In this document: positions 9,668 to 19,620 of the stretch, piece by piece
Layout: every line of letters begins with the position of its first letter
How positions within the stretch are numbered: position 1 is the first letter of the stretch
DNA from: Sphaerolaimus hirsutus
Taxonomy: Eukaryota; Nematoda; Chromadorea; Monhysterida; Sphaerolaimidae
Assembly: GCA_964036195.1 (NCBI GenBank)
Contig: OZ038456.1
Location: 24,653,792 to 24,717,791 of the forward strand
Reading direction: 5' to 3'
Length of the DNA stretch: 64,000 nt
Notes under the pieces: generated by a model
The model's database searches: none
Seen by the model: only the letters and a program-made list of their open reading frames with translations
What the model was told of the DNA's origin: nothing
Program-made: the position numbers and the translations under genes

Positions 9668-9824
9668 TGTTGACTACTCATATATCTGTTTTGTTCAGAG
9701 CTTTGTAGCTTTATTTGTCCCAAACGCTGCTCGCATATGCACTTACTATCACATTTATACCATTCAAAAGGATTCACAGTATCTCTCATTTCACAAGAAA
9801 TCATTTTATTGGTGCATCACAACA
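9668..9824 (-). repeat. Element 4 3' LTR
   Basis: 157 bp beginning TGTTGACTACTCATATATC and ending GGTGCATCACAACA. It matches 21948-22098 with a handful of substitutions and small indels. The inner flank 9825-9840 reads, on the minus strand, AAAGCGGGAAGG: a good polypurine tract. Confidence 0.65.
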
Positions 9825-9853
9825 CCTTCCCGCTTTTACCTTTTCAAACAAAC

Positions 9854-10583
9854 TCAATTTTCCCTGTGTCCAGAAGCTGGATCAATGGCACCCAGCTTCA
9901 TTTTCATGTGTTCATACTTCTCTTTCTCGGTTTCGTCTGGGTCGCTGTCTCTGTCTGACTGTTCCATGTGGTCGTTGGTGGCCAGGTGGTTGTTGATGGA
10001 GCAAGCCAGAACTGAACTGCTAGAGCAACCACCGCCATCATGACCATCCGCTGCGCCGGCTAAAAAAAGAAAAATAAGCAAGTTGTGATAAATTTGTGTT
10101 GTAAAGCCATAAATAAAAATTGGAAAATCAAGTCTACATTTATTATTTGAATAATTTATAATTTAAACTGATTTATTTTATTAATTCAATAAATTGTTAA
10201 ATAATATTTTTTGAGAGTTTCTTTGATATGAATAAAAGAGAAATGTTCAAAACTTGTTGTTTTTTTACCCAATTTTCACCTTTTTTTGTCCTTTTGAAAA
10301 CAGAAGCGTTGTTGCCAATGGGATCGGCCATTGGTAATTTGATATTACAATTTCCCTGGTCAGTGGAAGTATAGCTGATGATGCTTAGCTGGTCGTCATC
10401 TGGCTGTCTGTTCTGTATGGCCATGCTAAATGAGCTGAACATTTTCTCCATGAACACTTCCTGGCGTTTCCTTTTCACATGCCGGTCATGGCGCCAATTT
10501 CCGCCCAAAACTGACTGCAAATTTGGAGTTTTTTCAGCAAACAAGTTGCACATTCCTTTGGGTTTGATTTCATTTTCTGGCAC
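9854..10583 (-). pseudogene. Element 4 C-terminal coding region, possibly with an intron
   Basis: Minus strand. An open frame from 10583 (MPENEIKPKGMC, then FMEKMFSSFSMAIQ, then MADPIG) runs to about 10280, where AAAAAAG is followed by GTGAAA. A polypyrimidine-AG (TTTTTCTTTTTTTAG at about 10063-10077) then precedes GCGGATGGTCATGATGG, opening a second acidic segment (DRDSDPDETEKEKYEHMK) that stops near 9854. The phases would agree. This is either a small intron in an element-borne gene or chance. I recognise no domain. An upstream TAA close to the element 1 junction suggests decay. Confidence 0.35.
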
Positions 10584-10695
10584 TCTGAAATCCTTGAACT
10601 ATTTGGCAGTTTTTTGTCAGGGCAGTAGTAATTGTCTGCCAATTTGTGCGTGACTTATACATCCAAATCCTGGAAAGATGTTTAATTAGTATTAG

Positions 10696-11523
10696 TGTTG
10701 TTATTGTGTGTGGTCAGTGGTGGGTATTTTTCTCCCTAGTTCATGGAAGTCAGCTTGGCTTGTTGATTGAAGGTTGTGTTTGAGGTTGCTCTCTGTTGTT
10801 GTGTGAAGACTGAAGTGGTCGGCTTGGTATGAAAGTTCAGATGTCCAGGTTCAGAGATGGATGTATTCTTTTATTAGAATAAGTTGTGAATATTTCACCA
10901 ATTTTATAGCTTCCTCACAACTCTGGTAGACTGCTTCAAATAGCCCTCAAGCAGCTACTTTTATACTCATCCATACGCCTACACAACCACAACAATATTG
11001 TCGCAGCTGATAAATACCGTATCTGATAAATAGGGTAAAGTATATCAAAGCCCCGCCTACTTCTTGTTGCATGTGATAAATACCATAATCAAATCACCCG
11101 CCTACTTCTTGTTGCATGTGATAAATACCATAATCAAATCACCTGCCTACTTGGACACTTGCCAACATTTGATCACCACTTCCTAGTAACCATGGCAACA
11201 GTAGCAATACAATACATTGTTCCCTAAACAGACAACCATCCAGGTGAATGGCTATGTGCCAAGACCTACCTGGCCATGTGCCAGAACCAATGATGTCAAT
11301 ATCACTGCCTAAACAGAAAACCATTGATAAATTTAGAATAAGCACGTAACATTTTAAGCTACTGACCATATGCCTAGGTGTGTACATGTATTAGCTCCCA
11401 TGTACATATTCACTACTGCCTCAATACTACCACATGTAGTGACACTGATACTTAGAATAATTATTAGATAAATATGCCTAAATTTTCACAAATCACTCTC
11501 TTTTTATTGCCAAGATGGCAACA
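10696..11523 (-). repeat. Element 1 3' LTR
   Basis: On the plus strand it starts TGTTGTTATTGTGTGTGGTC and ends CCAAGATGGCAACA. The minus strand carries AATAAA (complement at about 10871-10876), a likely poly(A) signal. A 45-bp tandem repeat (unit starting CGCCTACTTCTTGTTGCATG, about 2.2 copies) lies at about 11054-11150. The polypurine TGGGGAG (complement of 11524-11530) abuts the LTR, fixing the boundary. The open frame at 11139-11387 is LTR sequence, duplicated at 20063-20311, and is not a gene. Confidence 0.92.
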
Positions 11524-11573
11524 CTCCCCAGAGGCCAAAAGTGTGAAGCCACCAGTGATTCACCCAGTGTTTG

Positions 11574-12909
11574 TCACAGAATGTCATCTCCCTGGATAAC
11601 ACAATGCTGTTGATAGTTGACCAGTTGTTGTCCAGACACATTCTGACCACTTTGCACCAATGTGGCCTCACCCTCTGCTGCATTATAATGAACTGTAGGT
11701 CCCAGTTTGCTGAGTTCCCTCTGAGAACCATTATCCATTGACCTCTGACTCTGTTTTGGCTTTGCTCTAACTGTCCTTGTTGTCATGTTGATACAAAATC
11801 CAAACAGCATGATGATTGCCCTGAAGCATGTTCCAAATGCTTCGATTGGTAACAATGGAAGTCCCTTGCTCACTCTGTATGTCCCATACATGTACAGTCC
11901 ATATCCAATTAGAAATATTGCCCCTCCAATGATCAGTAAGTTCAGCATGAACTGCACTGGTCCTTTTAAGATTCCATTGCACATTGAATTGCTGCCACTC
12001 AGTGTCCCTTTGACAATGTGACCAATCTCCTTGCCAAATCCCTCATAAAATCCTCCAATTCCTTGACCAACTCCAGCTATTGAATTCTTGATGACAGCTG
12101 GATCCAGTGCCCAGCTGGCTGTGTAATCTGTCAATTTCTTTGTCATGTGCTCTAGCTGCTGAAGCTTTTGAAAGTGGTAATTTGCTTCCCACAAATTAAA
12201 GTTGATGTTGGCCAGGCTGATGTGGAATATGCTTGATGCATTGAGTGTGAAGGCTGTCCATTTGCCTTTCCATGTCAATTCAATTGGCAAAGTTGATACA
12301 TGTACATGTCCTGGTCCATTTGCTGTTGTCCATTCCCCATCATCTAGTTGGAAATAGTGTGGAGTGGCATGTCTGCAATCCTCTGTTGGTGAATGCTGCA
12401 GGAGGTCTGAGCTGCCTGGACTGATAAAGTACAGTTGTCCACCTGGCTCAATTTGCACAGGAGTGTACTTGTAACAAGTCCCTTCATATTTTCCAGCAAA
12501 GTGCACTAATTTTGGCTTTACTTTCTTGCATTCCCAAAATATCACAGCTTCTCCTGCCCATTCTGCATGAACATCTTCTCTGCTCATCAAAGCTCTGATG
12601 CCCATTGTTGGATTCAGTCTGAAGAATTGCCTGATCAAATTTAATTGGCTCTGTTGCATTGTGCACATTTGTTGCCACACTAAGCCAAATTCTCTTTTCT
12701 CCATTTCAATAATCTTTTGAGCTGCATATTGAATTTTTCCCAATTCTACAGCTTCAATTGGTGCATCAAAGATCTGACTGATATCTTTGTAATCTGTTTT
12801 TGTGTTGAATACTGCAAAGTTTGTCATCTCTGTCCTGAATTGTAAGAATACTGCTCCTTGATCAACATAGAATGCATCCTGTGGTACACATTCTGCATTT
12901 GCTGGCCAT
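11574..12909 (-). CDS. Element 1 envelope-like C-terminal part (frame-shifted from the rest)
   Basis: The minus-strand frame is open from just after the stop at 12910 and has its first ATG at 12827. It continues the envelope-like domain: ECVPQDAFYVDQG, then SREDVHAEWAGEAVIFWECK, a Gly-rich pre-membrane stretch, a clear transmembrane helix (FMLNLLIIGGAIFLIGYG, about 290-308 counted from the ATG) and a second hydrophobic patch plus basic tail. The same region in element 2 is continuous with pol (60% or more similar by eye), so the separation here is a mutation. The protein would be a type I membrane glycoprotein. I infer a fusogen-like role; no function is shown. Confidence 0.8.
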
Positions 12910-15306
12910 TTATTTTTGTGTCACAGAATATGCACTCTGAATTTCTTCTATAATGACGCTTTGTTTACTGATGCTGCCAGCATATCTTCCTTGGAATTCA
13001 TAGGCACATTGGTGTTTGAATTTGGTTCCATTCCAGACTGTCACAGCATGCATGACATCATGACAATATCCAGCCAGTGGGGAGCATGCTGACAAGTCTT
13101 GTAAGTCTGATACTAATCTGTGCCCATCCAGTGATGCTACTTGTCCTTTCTCAATGACAAAGTTGATTGCTTCATTCTCTTTGTCAATGCAGCACCACTT
13201 GTAATTTACTACAAGTGTTTGATTGGTTGACCATAAGTCATCATTGAGTTGCATTATTGGTTGCTCTTTCCATTTCTGAGTTTTGACTGCATTCCAGCAT
13301 TCATTGGTGTCCACTCTTTCAAACTGGTGAATGTCTCCAATTATGCCCTTGCTGCCAAAAATTCCCATATTGGTTGTGATGATGTGATGATCAATGTAGC
13401 ATCTGTATGCTACTGCTTTCTGAGGCTCTAGCCTTTGTGCCCATAAATTGACTTCCTGTTTCATCACTTTGTCTGTGACAGGAAATTTGCAGTGTATCTT
13501 GTCTGGTATTGCAATTGCATGCCCATTTTTTGCCTTTGTGCACAGGTTGAACTGTTTGCTGTATTTTTGCTGCCAATTGGTTGTTGCTTTTGCACCAGAC
13601 ATAATCACTGATATAATTGTCAACACCTGTAATCCTACCATGAAGAAATCTGCATATGTCTGCTGTCTCCTGGCTGCCCTGTGTGGATTCTTTCTTATGT
13701 CTTGTGAAGCTGGTTTGTTTGATGGATTTTGTGGATCACCATGTTCAACTGTTTTAACTTTTTCTGGCCATTGTCCATCATAGTCTTGCACTTCTAATGG
13801 ACACAGGTGGACTATTGGTCTCTCAATGTGTTTTCCACTTTTCAGTTGTACTTCTGCACTTCTGATCCATCCATCCTTGCTTCTGTTCAATTTCTGAATC
13901 CTTCCCAGTTTCCATGCACCTCTTGGTAAATTCTTCTGTTTGATCAGTACCACTGCACCAACTTTGGGTTCTGCTGTGACATCTCTATTGCTTTGTTTCC
14001 CAAAGTTGTATCTATGTCTGAGCATATCCAGATACAGCTTCTGCCATAACTGCCATAATTTCTCCTTCTTCTGTTGAATTGCATCCCAAATTTCTGTCAT
14101 TTTTTGTTTTTCATTTTTGGCTGGTGTGTATTCTGGATCAGGATCCTTGCTTTGATTACGTTTATTTTCTGTCAGTACTTTTTCCACAGGATTTGATCCT
14201 GTGTGGTCCCCCAGCAGAAAATCCATTGGCCTCAGGACTTGAAGCGTGTCCATTGTATCACCCACATATGTCAGTGGTCTGCAGTTTGACACCCTTTCCA
14301 CCTCTAAGACCATTGTGCTGAGTTCCATCCAGCTCAACAGTGGATTGTAATTTGCTGCCTGGGCTTTCCTCATGAGTTGTTTGATAATCCCCACAATTCT
14401 CTCATACACTCCACCTTGCCATGGTGCAAATGGAGTTATGAAGTTCCATTGTATGTTTGGCAGATTCCTGGCCAATTGTCTGAATTGTGGTGCATTGTCC
14501 AACCAGATTTTGTGTGGTGTATTTCTTCTGCTTTCAAATCTGGTGAATGCCATCTGAGTTTCTGCTGCTGTCATATTTGGCACAAGCTCCAAGTGTGCAG
14601 CTCTTGTGCTGAGGCATGTCATCAGAAGAACATATGCTTTTTTGCTTGCTTTCTGCCCTGCATCATCCACTACTTGATACCATAATGGGCCAAAGTAATC
14701 CATACCTACATGGTGAAATGGCCTATGCAACTCTGCCCTTTCCTGTGGCAGTGTTCCATACACAGGTTGTTTGTATGGCCTTCCTGTGACTTTTCTGCAC
14801 ACCACACAATGTTTGATTATGTTGTGTGTCATGACTCTGCCTCTGTGGATCCAAAAACTTTCCCTGAGCTCTGCCAATGTATGTGCTACTCCAGCATGCA
14901 TCACACTTCTGTGGTAATGTTCAATGATCAACTTTGTGATGCATCCTTTCTGTGGCAGCAGATACAATTCCTGATTGCCATCCATGTCAGGAATTCTAGT
15001 CATCACTTTGACAATCCTTTTGACACTGTCGAATTTCATTTCTTTACCAGTGATGCTCAAATCTTTCTGGAAGGGCACATTCTGCTTTTGTGCCTCTTTG
15101 ATATGTTTTATCTGATCTGCCAATTGCATTTGTTGTGCCACTCTGACCCAGTACTCAGTAGCTGCATGCCATTCACTTTCCATGAATGGTGTCTCTTTGA
15201 TATTCAGAGTGATACCTTGGCATGCTGATTTCTTGTGATGTCTATTGCTCAAATATGCCACAAATCGCATCACTCTAATTGTAACTCTGAGTAACTTGTC
15301 CCATTT
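12910..15306 (-). CDS. Element 1 integrase plus N-terminal half of the envelope-like domain
   Basis: Open directly after the TAA at 15307-15309, in the same frame as the upstream Gag-Pol frame. Counting from the GTG at 15273: HHCC zinc module (HAGVAHTLAEL to CVVCRK, about 121-160), catalytic Asp residues in GMDYFGPLW (about 194) and WLDNAPQF (about 261), and Glu in QGGVYERIVG (about 294), the D,D,E retroviral integrase core. From about 543 a hydrophobic signal-like helix (FFMVGLQVLTIISVIMSG) starts the envelope-like ectodomain, with paired cysteines (KWCCIDKENE, FKHQCAYE) and NQT. It ends at a TAA (12910-12912) caused by a frameshift relative to element 2. Confidence 0.9.
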   Translation of the reverse strand, partial: KWDKLLRVTIRVMRFVAYLSNRHHKKSACQGITLNIKETPFMESEWHAATEYWVRVAQQMQLADQIKHIKEAQKQNVPFQKDLSITGKEMKFDSVKRIVKVMTRIPDMDGNQELYLLPQKGCITKLIIEHYHRSVMHAGVAHTLAELRESFWIHRGRVMTHNIIKHCVVCRKVTGRPYKQPVYGTLPQERAELHRPFHHVGMDYFGPLWYQVVDDAGQKASKKAYVLLMTCLSTRAAHLELVPNMTAAETQMAFTRFESRRNTPHKIWLDNAPQFRQLARNLPNIQWNFITPFAPWQGGVYERIVGIIKQLMRKAQAANYNPLLSWMELSTMVLEVERVSNCRPLTYVGDTMDTLQVLRPMDFLLGDHTGSNPVEKVLTENKRNQSKDPDPEYTPAKNEKQKMTEIWDAIQQKKEKLWQLWQKLYLDMLRHRYNFGKQSNRDVTAEPKVGAVVLIKQKNLPRGAWKLGRIQKLNRSKDGWIRSAEVQLKSGKHIERPIVHLCPLEVQDYDGQWPEKVKTVEHGDPQNPSNKPASQDIRKNPHRAARRQQTYADFFMVGLQVLTIISVIMSGAKATTNWQQKYSKQFNLCTKAKNGHAIAIPDKIHCKFPVTDKVMKQEVNLWAQRLEPQKAVAYRCYIDHHIITTNMGIFGSKGIIGDIHQFERVDTNECWNAVKTQKWKEQPIMQLNDDLWSTNQTLVVNYKWCCIDKENEAINFVIEKGQVASLDGHRLVSDLQDLSACSPLAGYCHDVMHAVTVWNGTKFKHQCAYEFQGRYAGSISKQSVIIEEIQSAYSVTQK

Positions 15307-18300
15307 TTAGAACCTCTTTGGATCAATCTGGTAGTGATTCTCTGTTTCTGCTATGAAATCCTTTGTTTCTGACTCTTGTTGTGTTGTCATTCCAACCCAG
15401 ATTGATGATTTTGGCATGATGAACTCGTGTTCAATCTCTGGTTTCAAATTTGGTGGCACTAATTCGCTTTCTGGTTGAAAATCTGGTGGCAACTCTATTT
15501 TGAAACCCATTGGTCCTGTCCACCAAATCTCTTTTTGTTGAAGCTCTTGCAGATAACATCCTCTGGAAGCAATGTCAGCTGGGTTGTCTGCTGTGTCAAT
15601 TTTGTTGACCTGCACATTTGTCTCGGCTTGGATGGCTTGAATTTCCAAAATCCTGTTTTTGACAAAGCATGCCATTGTTTTGTTTGAGTGGAGCCACCAC
15701 AAGCAACAAATGCTGTCTGTCCATAAATAACTTTTGACAATGTTCCACTCTGCCAGTTGTCCCAGTAAGAATTTGACCATTCTAGCTCCAATTGTCCAAC
15801 CCAACAACTCTAGCCTTGGAATTGTGATTGGTTTGCCTTTCTGTTTGTTTGGTGCCACTCTGGATTTTGCAAAAATCAGTTTCATTGCAACTTCTCCATT
15901 TTGTAACTGCTGTCTGAGGTATGCTGATGCTGCATATGCCTGTTTTGATGCATCTGTGAATACATGCAATTCTATTGCTTCTGAGGGTTTGATGGGTTCT
16001 AATGTCCTTGACCAGTTGATCTGATTGACTTGTTTCTGCAATTCTTTTATTTCTGCAAACTTCTGATTGTAGTGCTCTGGTACTTCTGTTTCCCATTCTA
16101 ATTGACCTTTTGACTTGATTTCTGCCCAGATTTGCTGCATCAGGGCTTTCAAAGTTACTGTCACCGGGCACAGCATGCCCATTGGGTCAAAAATGGCTGA
16201 AATAAGCTGAACCAGAACTCTTTTTGTCAATTTCTGTGGAAGTGGATTGTCTGCACCCTTTGGTTTGCTGATATTGAGTGTGTCTGTCTCTGTATCCCAA
16301 TGCAGTCCAAGTACAGTGACTTCTTTTGTTTCACTCTGGTCCTCTGCATTGAAGAACTTCCTCAATTCTGCACTATTTGTGGTCCAATCTCTCATGTTCA
16401 TTGATGCCAAATTGAATGCTGCTTTGATGACATCATATTTCTGTTTGGCCAGATCCACTGAATCCACACTGAAGATCAAATTGTCTACATAAATTCCATC
16501 ATTGATGCCCTCTAGCAAATGCGCATTTTCCAAACTCTCATTCTCCACAAGGACTTGTAGGTGGTGTGTGATGACAGCACCCAACAACCATGGGCTTGAA
16601 ATCACTCCAAATGGCATCCTGACAAATCTGTACAGTTGGAGATTGTTCTCCATGACTGGTTTGGTTGGATCTTTGTACCACCACCATCTGGTCAGATCTC
16701 TGTCTGGCTCTTGTAACACCACTTGCAAGAATGCCTTTTCAATGTCTGCAATGATGCCAATGCTGCTAGCTCTGAATCTGAGTAAAAGCCCAGCAAGCTC
16801 TGGTAAGATCACTGGCCCTCTGTGCAAGCAGTCATTCAAACTGAGATGATTTTTGATGCTGGCTGATGCATCATAGACAATTCTCAGCTTTGTTGTTGCT
16901 TTGCCTGGTGTTTCCACTGGTTGATGTGCCAGGTAGTGGATCTTTCTGTTATCTGTTGGTTGACCATAAACTTTTTCAATGATGCCCTTTTGGAGTTGTT
17001 CTTCAATCACTTTATTGTATCTCTGGAGTAAATCCTTACCTCTGTCATCTTTGGCAAATCTGTTTGTCAGTGCTTTGTGCCTTTGTAATGACATTGCTTT
17101 ATTGTCTTGCAATTTGTCAATGCAGTCCTTGTAAGGCCATTTGACATGGTATCTGAGATCCTTGTACTCAGTTGTTGCATGGAATTGCTGTTTTGCTTTT
17201 TCATCATCATTGATGATTGGACAATCTTTTATTCCAATTGTCTCTAATTCCCAGAATACTTCAACTCTTGGGTTTGAAATTTGAATTGAACTGCTGCTAT
17301 TTCCATTGTTGACAGCCAGCTCATAATTCTGCTCAGTTGCTTGATGCATTGTGAAGACACTATTGCTCTGTGTGTCCCCATTTGTTGTGCCATCCTGACC
17401 ATTGATCATCAGCCCAAGTTTGCTTTTGACCACATGCATTCCAGACGGCAATTTGATTGTGTCCTGTTTGGTCATGAAATCCCAATACACATCCAAACCA
17501 AGGACTATATCAGGGACGCTCTGTTCTCCATTGGAGTTGATTGGTTCTGCAAACAACTTGTTTGCCTGTTGGCCCCACTTCTGTTGGATGAATTCCAAAT
17601 CATCCTCTGACAGGTTATGGTGGGGTTGGATTGTAGCCAGTGTTTCAATTGCATTTGCTGTGATTGTCTGTCTGGAGCCATCCTTCAATTGCAAGTCCAG
17701 CTCCACAATCTCAGCATTGACATTCATTTTCTTTTTGGTTCCAAAGGTGCCCAGCCCAATAGTTACTGCAATTTTGGGTTGAAGCTTCAACTTCTTCATG
17801 AACTCCTTTGACACAAATGTCCTCTGTGCCCCTGAATCCAAGAAGATCTTGGCACTTTGCCAAGGTACTGACTGATCCTCTGGGTTGTATGCAATTGCTT
17901 TGGCAGTTTGCATTCTGACTGGCCTGTATTGAAATGTCCCTGTTTCTGTTTGCATTTTGTTTATTGTTGCATTTGTGACATCCACATCAATTGTTGAATT
18001 CATTGTTTCTTCTGTTGGTTGATGTAGTCTGTCTGTCGCATCCAATTTGTCCAGCTTTGTGGCTGCCATTGGTTGACCTGCCATTGCCATGGCAGTCATT
18101 GTCTGTGGCTTGTTGCCCTGGTTGGTGGATTTATGCCCACCACTGCCTTTACTAGGCTGTTTCATCCCATTACTGAACTGTTCTGGACAAAGTGCTGAAG
18201 CATGTTGATTTCTGACTTTGCAGTAGAAACATCTGAGGTTGGTTCTGCAATCTCTCTTGTAATGTCCCTTTCTGGTGCACTTGGTACATCTGTCTTTTGA

Positions 18301-19620
18301 TTGCATCAATTTCTGCATTCGGTCTTGAGTTGTTGTATGTTTCCTGCACTCTGAGCTGAAGTGATTCCCTTCACAAAAGATGCAATATGGGTTGTTGTTT
18401 GTTGAAGCTGCAAATGCACTGGTGGTTGTTACTGGTTTCTGATCTCTTTTCTGATGCATGTTCTTATTGAAGTTGAACTCTTGTTTGTCTGATGTTTCTG
18501 TATCAGCCTCCTTCCTCTGTTCAATGATTTTTTCCAAACTGCTCAAGATGTTTGTAACTGACCATTCTTCCTCTTCACCCTTTATTTTGACAATTTCAAG
18601 TCTGATGTTGCCAGGAATTTTGGATCTGATCATCTCAACTGTTACATAATTGTTCATGTCTTCATTCTGAGATCTGAGTTGGTACACCAGTGACTGCACT
18701 TCTCTGTGAAAACTCTGCAAGCTTTTGTAATGTCCTTTTGGCTCTGGTACTTGCTGGAGTTTTGCATACAATCTTCTTTTAATGTCTCTTGCTTTTCCAT
18801 ATTGCTTTTGCAGGATCTCAATTGCCAACTCATAATTGCCCTCAACTAACCTGATTCCTTTGATGGCATCAAATGCCTCCCCAGCCACATATTTCAGCAG
18901 GTACTGGAACTTTGTGATCACTGCCATATCTGTCCTTTTGTGTATCACTTGCTCATATGATTGCCACCAAGCATCCCACTGGATGACATCACCAGTAAAG
19001 TCCCTCAACTCTAACTTAGGCAACTTGGCTTCCACCAACCTTGGTGTTGTCCTCTGTGTTGTATTTGGTTGACCCTGGCCAACTGTGGTTGTTGCTGGGT
19101 TGGAGTTGTGTAGCTGAGAGAATGAGCTTGTCCCTGTGCCAGTGACTTTTTGCAGGTATTCTTCCAGTGACTGAATACCAATGTTCAATCCAATTACTTT
19201 GTCTTCTAGCTGTTGAATCAGGTTCAAGTGTCCTTCTGCACTTTCCAAGTGTTCTGTGTATTTCTGTTCTTCTTCACTCAGAATGACTTGGGATTCTTTC
19301 ATGCCTTGATTTGAAAGAGCCTCTAAATTTGTCAGAACATTCCTCCATTCTATGTCTCTCTCTGTTAATTTCTGTCTACTTGCTTCACACTTGTCTCTCA
19401 GATTAGCCATAACCACTCTGGTTTGTTTGGCATTTGACACATTTTCATGAGTGGCACTCTCTTTCACATGTGTGAAAACTGGTGCCACCTCTGCCAACAG
19501 AGTCTTTGCATGTTTCCTCTGTTGCCCCAAAACCCTTCTAATTGACCCAGAACCCACTAACTGTGGAACTGCAGTGCCATTCCCTGACTGTGCCATGATT
19601 CCAGTTGCCGGCTGCGCCAT
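15307..19620 (-). CDS. Element 1 Gag-protease-RT-RNase H polyprotein
   Basis: 1437 codons from ATG at 19620. Gag: basic and coiled-coil N-terminus (about 25-170), capsid-like region (about 200-370), CCHC knuckles (CIFCEGNHFSSEC, CTKCTRKGHYKRDC, CFYCKVRNQHASALC; about 410-480). Protease LDSGAQRTF near 593. RT from about 860 (LRIVYDASA, RFVRMPFGVISSPWLL) with YVDN near 1044. RNase H FTDASKQAY near 1222 and WTDSICC; NPADIASRG near the end. It stops at TAA just where element 2 encodes Ser, so the stop looks like a point mutation. The start ATG takes its A from the last LTR base and its TG from the primer-binding site. It is a virus-like particle and cDNA synthesis polyprotein in the cytoplasm. 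Confidence 0.93.
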   Translation of the reverse strand: MAQPATGIMAQSGNGTAVPQLVGSGSIRRVLGQQRKHAKTLLAEVAPVFTHVKESATHENVSNAKQTRVVMANLRDKCEASRQKLTERDIEWRNVLTNLEALSNQGMKESQVILSEEEQKYTEHLESAEGHLNLIQQLEDKVIGLNIGIQSLEEYLQKVTGTGTSSFSQLHNSNPATTTVGQGQPNTTQRTTPRLVEAKLPKLELRDFTGDVIQWDAWWQSYEQVIHKRTDMAVITKFQYLLKYVAGEAFDAIKGIRLVEGNYELAIEILQKQYGKARDIKRRLYAKLQQVPEPKGHYKSLQSFHREVQSLVYQLRSQNEDMNNYVTVEMIRSKIPGNIRLEIVKIKGEEEEWSVTNILSSLEKIIEQRKEADTETSDKQEFNFNKNMHQKRDQKPVTTTSAFAASTNNNPYCIFCEGNHFSSECRKHTTTQDRMQKLMQSKDRCTKCTRKGHYKRDCRTNLRCFYCKVRNQHASALCPEQFSNGMKQPSKGSGGHKSTNQGNKPQTMTAMAMAGQPMAATKLDKLDATDRLHQPTEETMNSTIDVDVTNATINKMQTETGTFQYRPVRMQTAKAIAYNPEDQSVPWQSAKIFLDSGAQRTFVSKEFMKKLKLQPKIAVTIGLGTFGTKKKMNVNAEIVELDLQLKDGSRQTITANAIETLATIQPHHNLSEDDLEFIQQKWGQQANKLFAEPINSNGEQSVPDIVLGLDVYWDFMTKQDTIKLPSGMHVVKSKLGLMINGQDGTTNGDTQSNSVFTMHQATEQNYELAVNNGNSSSSIQISNPRVEVFWELETIGIKDCPIINDDEKAKQQFHATTEYKDLRYHVKWPYKDCIDKLQDNKAMSLQRHKALTNRFAKDDRGKDLLQRYNKVIEEQLQKGIIEKVYGQPTDNRKIHYLAHQPVETPGKATTKLRIVYDASASIKNHLSLNDCLHRGPVILPELAGLLLRFRASSIGIIADIEKAFLQVVLQEPDRDLTRWWWYKDPTKPVMENNLQLYRFVRMPFGVISSPWLLGAVITHHLQVLVENESLENAHLLEGINDGIYVDNLIFSVDSVDLAKQKYDVIKAAFNLASMNMRDWTTNSAELRKFFNAEDQSETKEVTVLGLHWDTETDTLNISKPKGADNPLPQKLTKRVLVQLISAIFDPMGMLCPVTVTLKALMQQIWAEIKSKGQLEWETEVPEHYNQKFAEIKELQKQVNQINWSRTLEPIKPSEAIELHVFTDASKQAYAASAYLRQQLQNGEVAMKLIFAKSRVAPNKQKGKPITIPRLELLGWTIGARMVKFLLGQLAEWNIVKSYLWTDSICCLWWLHSNKTMACFVKNRILEIQAIQAETNVQVNKIDTADNPADIASRGCYLQELQQKEIWWTGPMGFKIELPPDFQPESELVPPNLKPEIEHEFIMPKSSIWVGMTTQQESETKDFIAETENHYQIDPKRF
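19602..19619 (-). promoter_or_regulatory. Element 1 primer-binding site
   Basis: Immediately inside the 5' LTR, the minus strand reads TGGCGCAGCCGGCAACTG, beginning with the TGG that pairs with a tRNA CCA end. The same TGGCGCAG opens the site in element 2. The matching tRNA would end in CTGCGCCA; I cannot assign its amino acid. Confidence 0.75.

Noticed and set aside
11139-11387. 82-codon frame identical at 20063-20311
   Set aside because: Both lie in the LTRs of element 1; the identity is LTR identity, not a duplicated gene.
15307-15309. Programmed stop-codon readthrough between RNase H and integrase
   Set aside because: The position is not a gag/pol boundary, and element 2 has a sense codon there; a point mutation is simpler.
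13448-19072. Numerous plus-strand frames across element 1 and element 2 bodies
   Set aside because: They are antisense shadows of the long minus-strand polyprotein frames.
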